The notes beneath the pieces are model-generated. The model saw only the letters and a list, made by a program, of their open reading frames with translations, was not told the origin of the DNA and did not search any database. The position numbers and the translations under genes were made by a program. Shown here piece by piece: positions 35,887 through 35,958 of a DNA stretch of 35,958 bases. The stretch spans positions 1 through 35,958 of the forward strand of contig NZ_PNDS01000011.1 in assembly GCF_005886535.1 (NCBI RefSeq). The letters are read 5' to 3'. This DNA is from Pseudoalteromonas sp. S2755. Lineage in GTDB: Bacteria > Pseudomonadota > Gammaproteobacteria > Enterobacterales > Alteromonadaceae. Within the stretch, counting starts at the first letter, position 1. Each line of letters begins with the position of its first letter.

Positions 35887-35958
35887 TAACCGAAGATAAG
35901 CTCTGCCCTGAATTCATCGTCAAAGCTGGCCCGAACGCACTAGCCACGTATCGAATCT

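Overview
The window looks like conserved chromosome of a marine gammaproteobacterium, most likely Pseudoalteromonas or a close Alteromonadales relative. This rests on protein resemblance, a moderate GC content with AT-rich intergenic DNA, and gene order: large blocks follow Escherichia coli synteny (ftsN-hslV-hslU, priA/rpmE divergent, metJ/metBL divergent, mrcA/pilMNOPQ divergent, aroKB-damX-dam-rpe-gph-trpS). Genus assignment is inference. I found no rRNA, tRNA, CRISPR array, transposase, integrase or phage gene.

Layout. 302-1227: a small exported protein facing a DUF971 protein. 1277-5921 (minus strand): hslU, hslV, ftsN and priA, with a heat-shock (sigma-32) type promoter for hslVU inside the ftsN end. 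6136-8364 (plus): rpmE, a 771-bp gene-free stretch carrying a repeated motif and an inverted repeat, then a single-domain malic enzyme. 8445-12683: the methionine locus, metJ divergent from metB-metL with a MetJ operator between them. 12759-20200: mrcA (PBP1A) divergent from the type IV pilus operon pilMNOPQ. 20351-27266: aroK-aroB-damX-dam, two small genes on the minus strand, then rpe-gph-trpS. 27454-33569: pabA, an HDOD-domain protein and the arginine succinyltransferase genes astC/argD-astA-astD. 33722-35886: a DUF3802-type protein, yhfA (OsmC family), speD and a small membrane protein.

Functional themes are methionine and S-adenosylmethionine use (metJBL, dam, speD), envelope growth and division (ftsN, mrcA, damX), type IV pilus assembly, chorismate supply and use (aroK, aroB, pabA), and arginine breakdown. 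Most transcription units end in clear intrinsic terminators, several of which serve convergent genes on both strands.

I see no convincing new multi-gene system. The most interesting signals are non-coding: a 14-bp perfect inverted repeat bracketing a candidate promoter upstream of the malic enzyme, with a third copy of the motif about 320 bp further upstream; a short dispersed repeat (TAATACAACTGGTATAA and relatives) in several intergenic gaps; the sigma-32-like promoter overlapping the ftsN stop codon; and a sigma-54-like site with ArgR-box-like sequences ahead of the ast genes.
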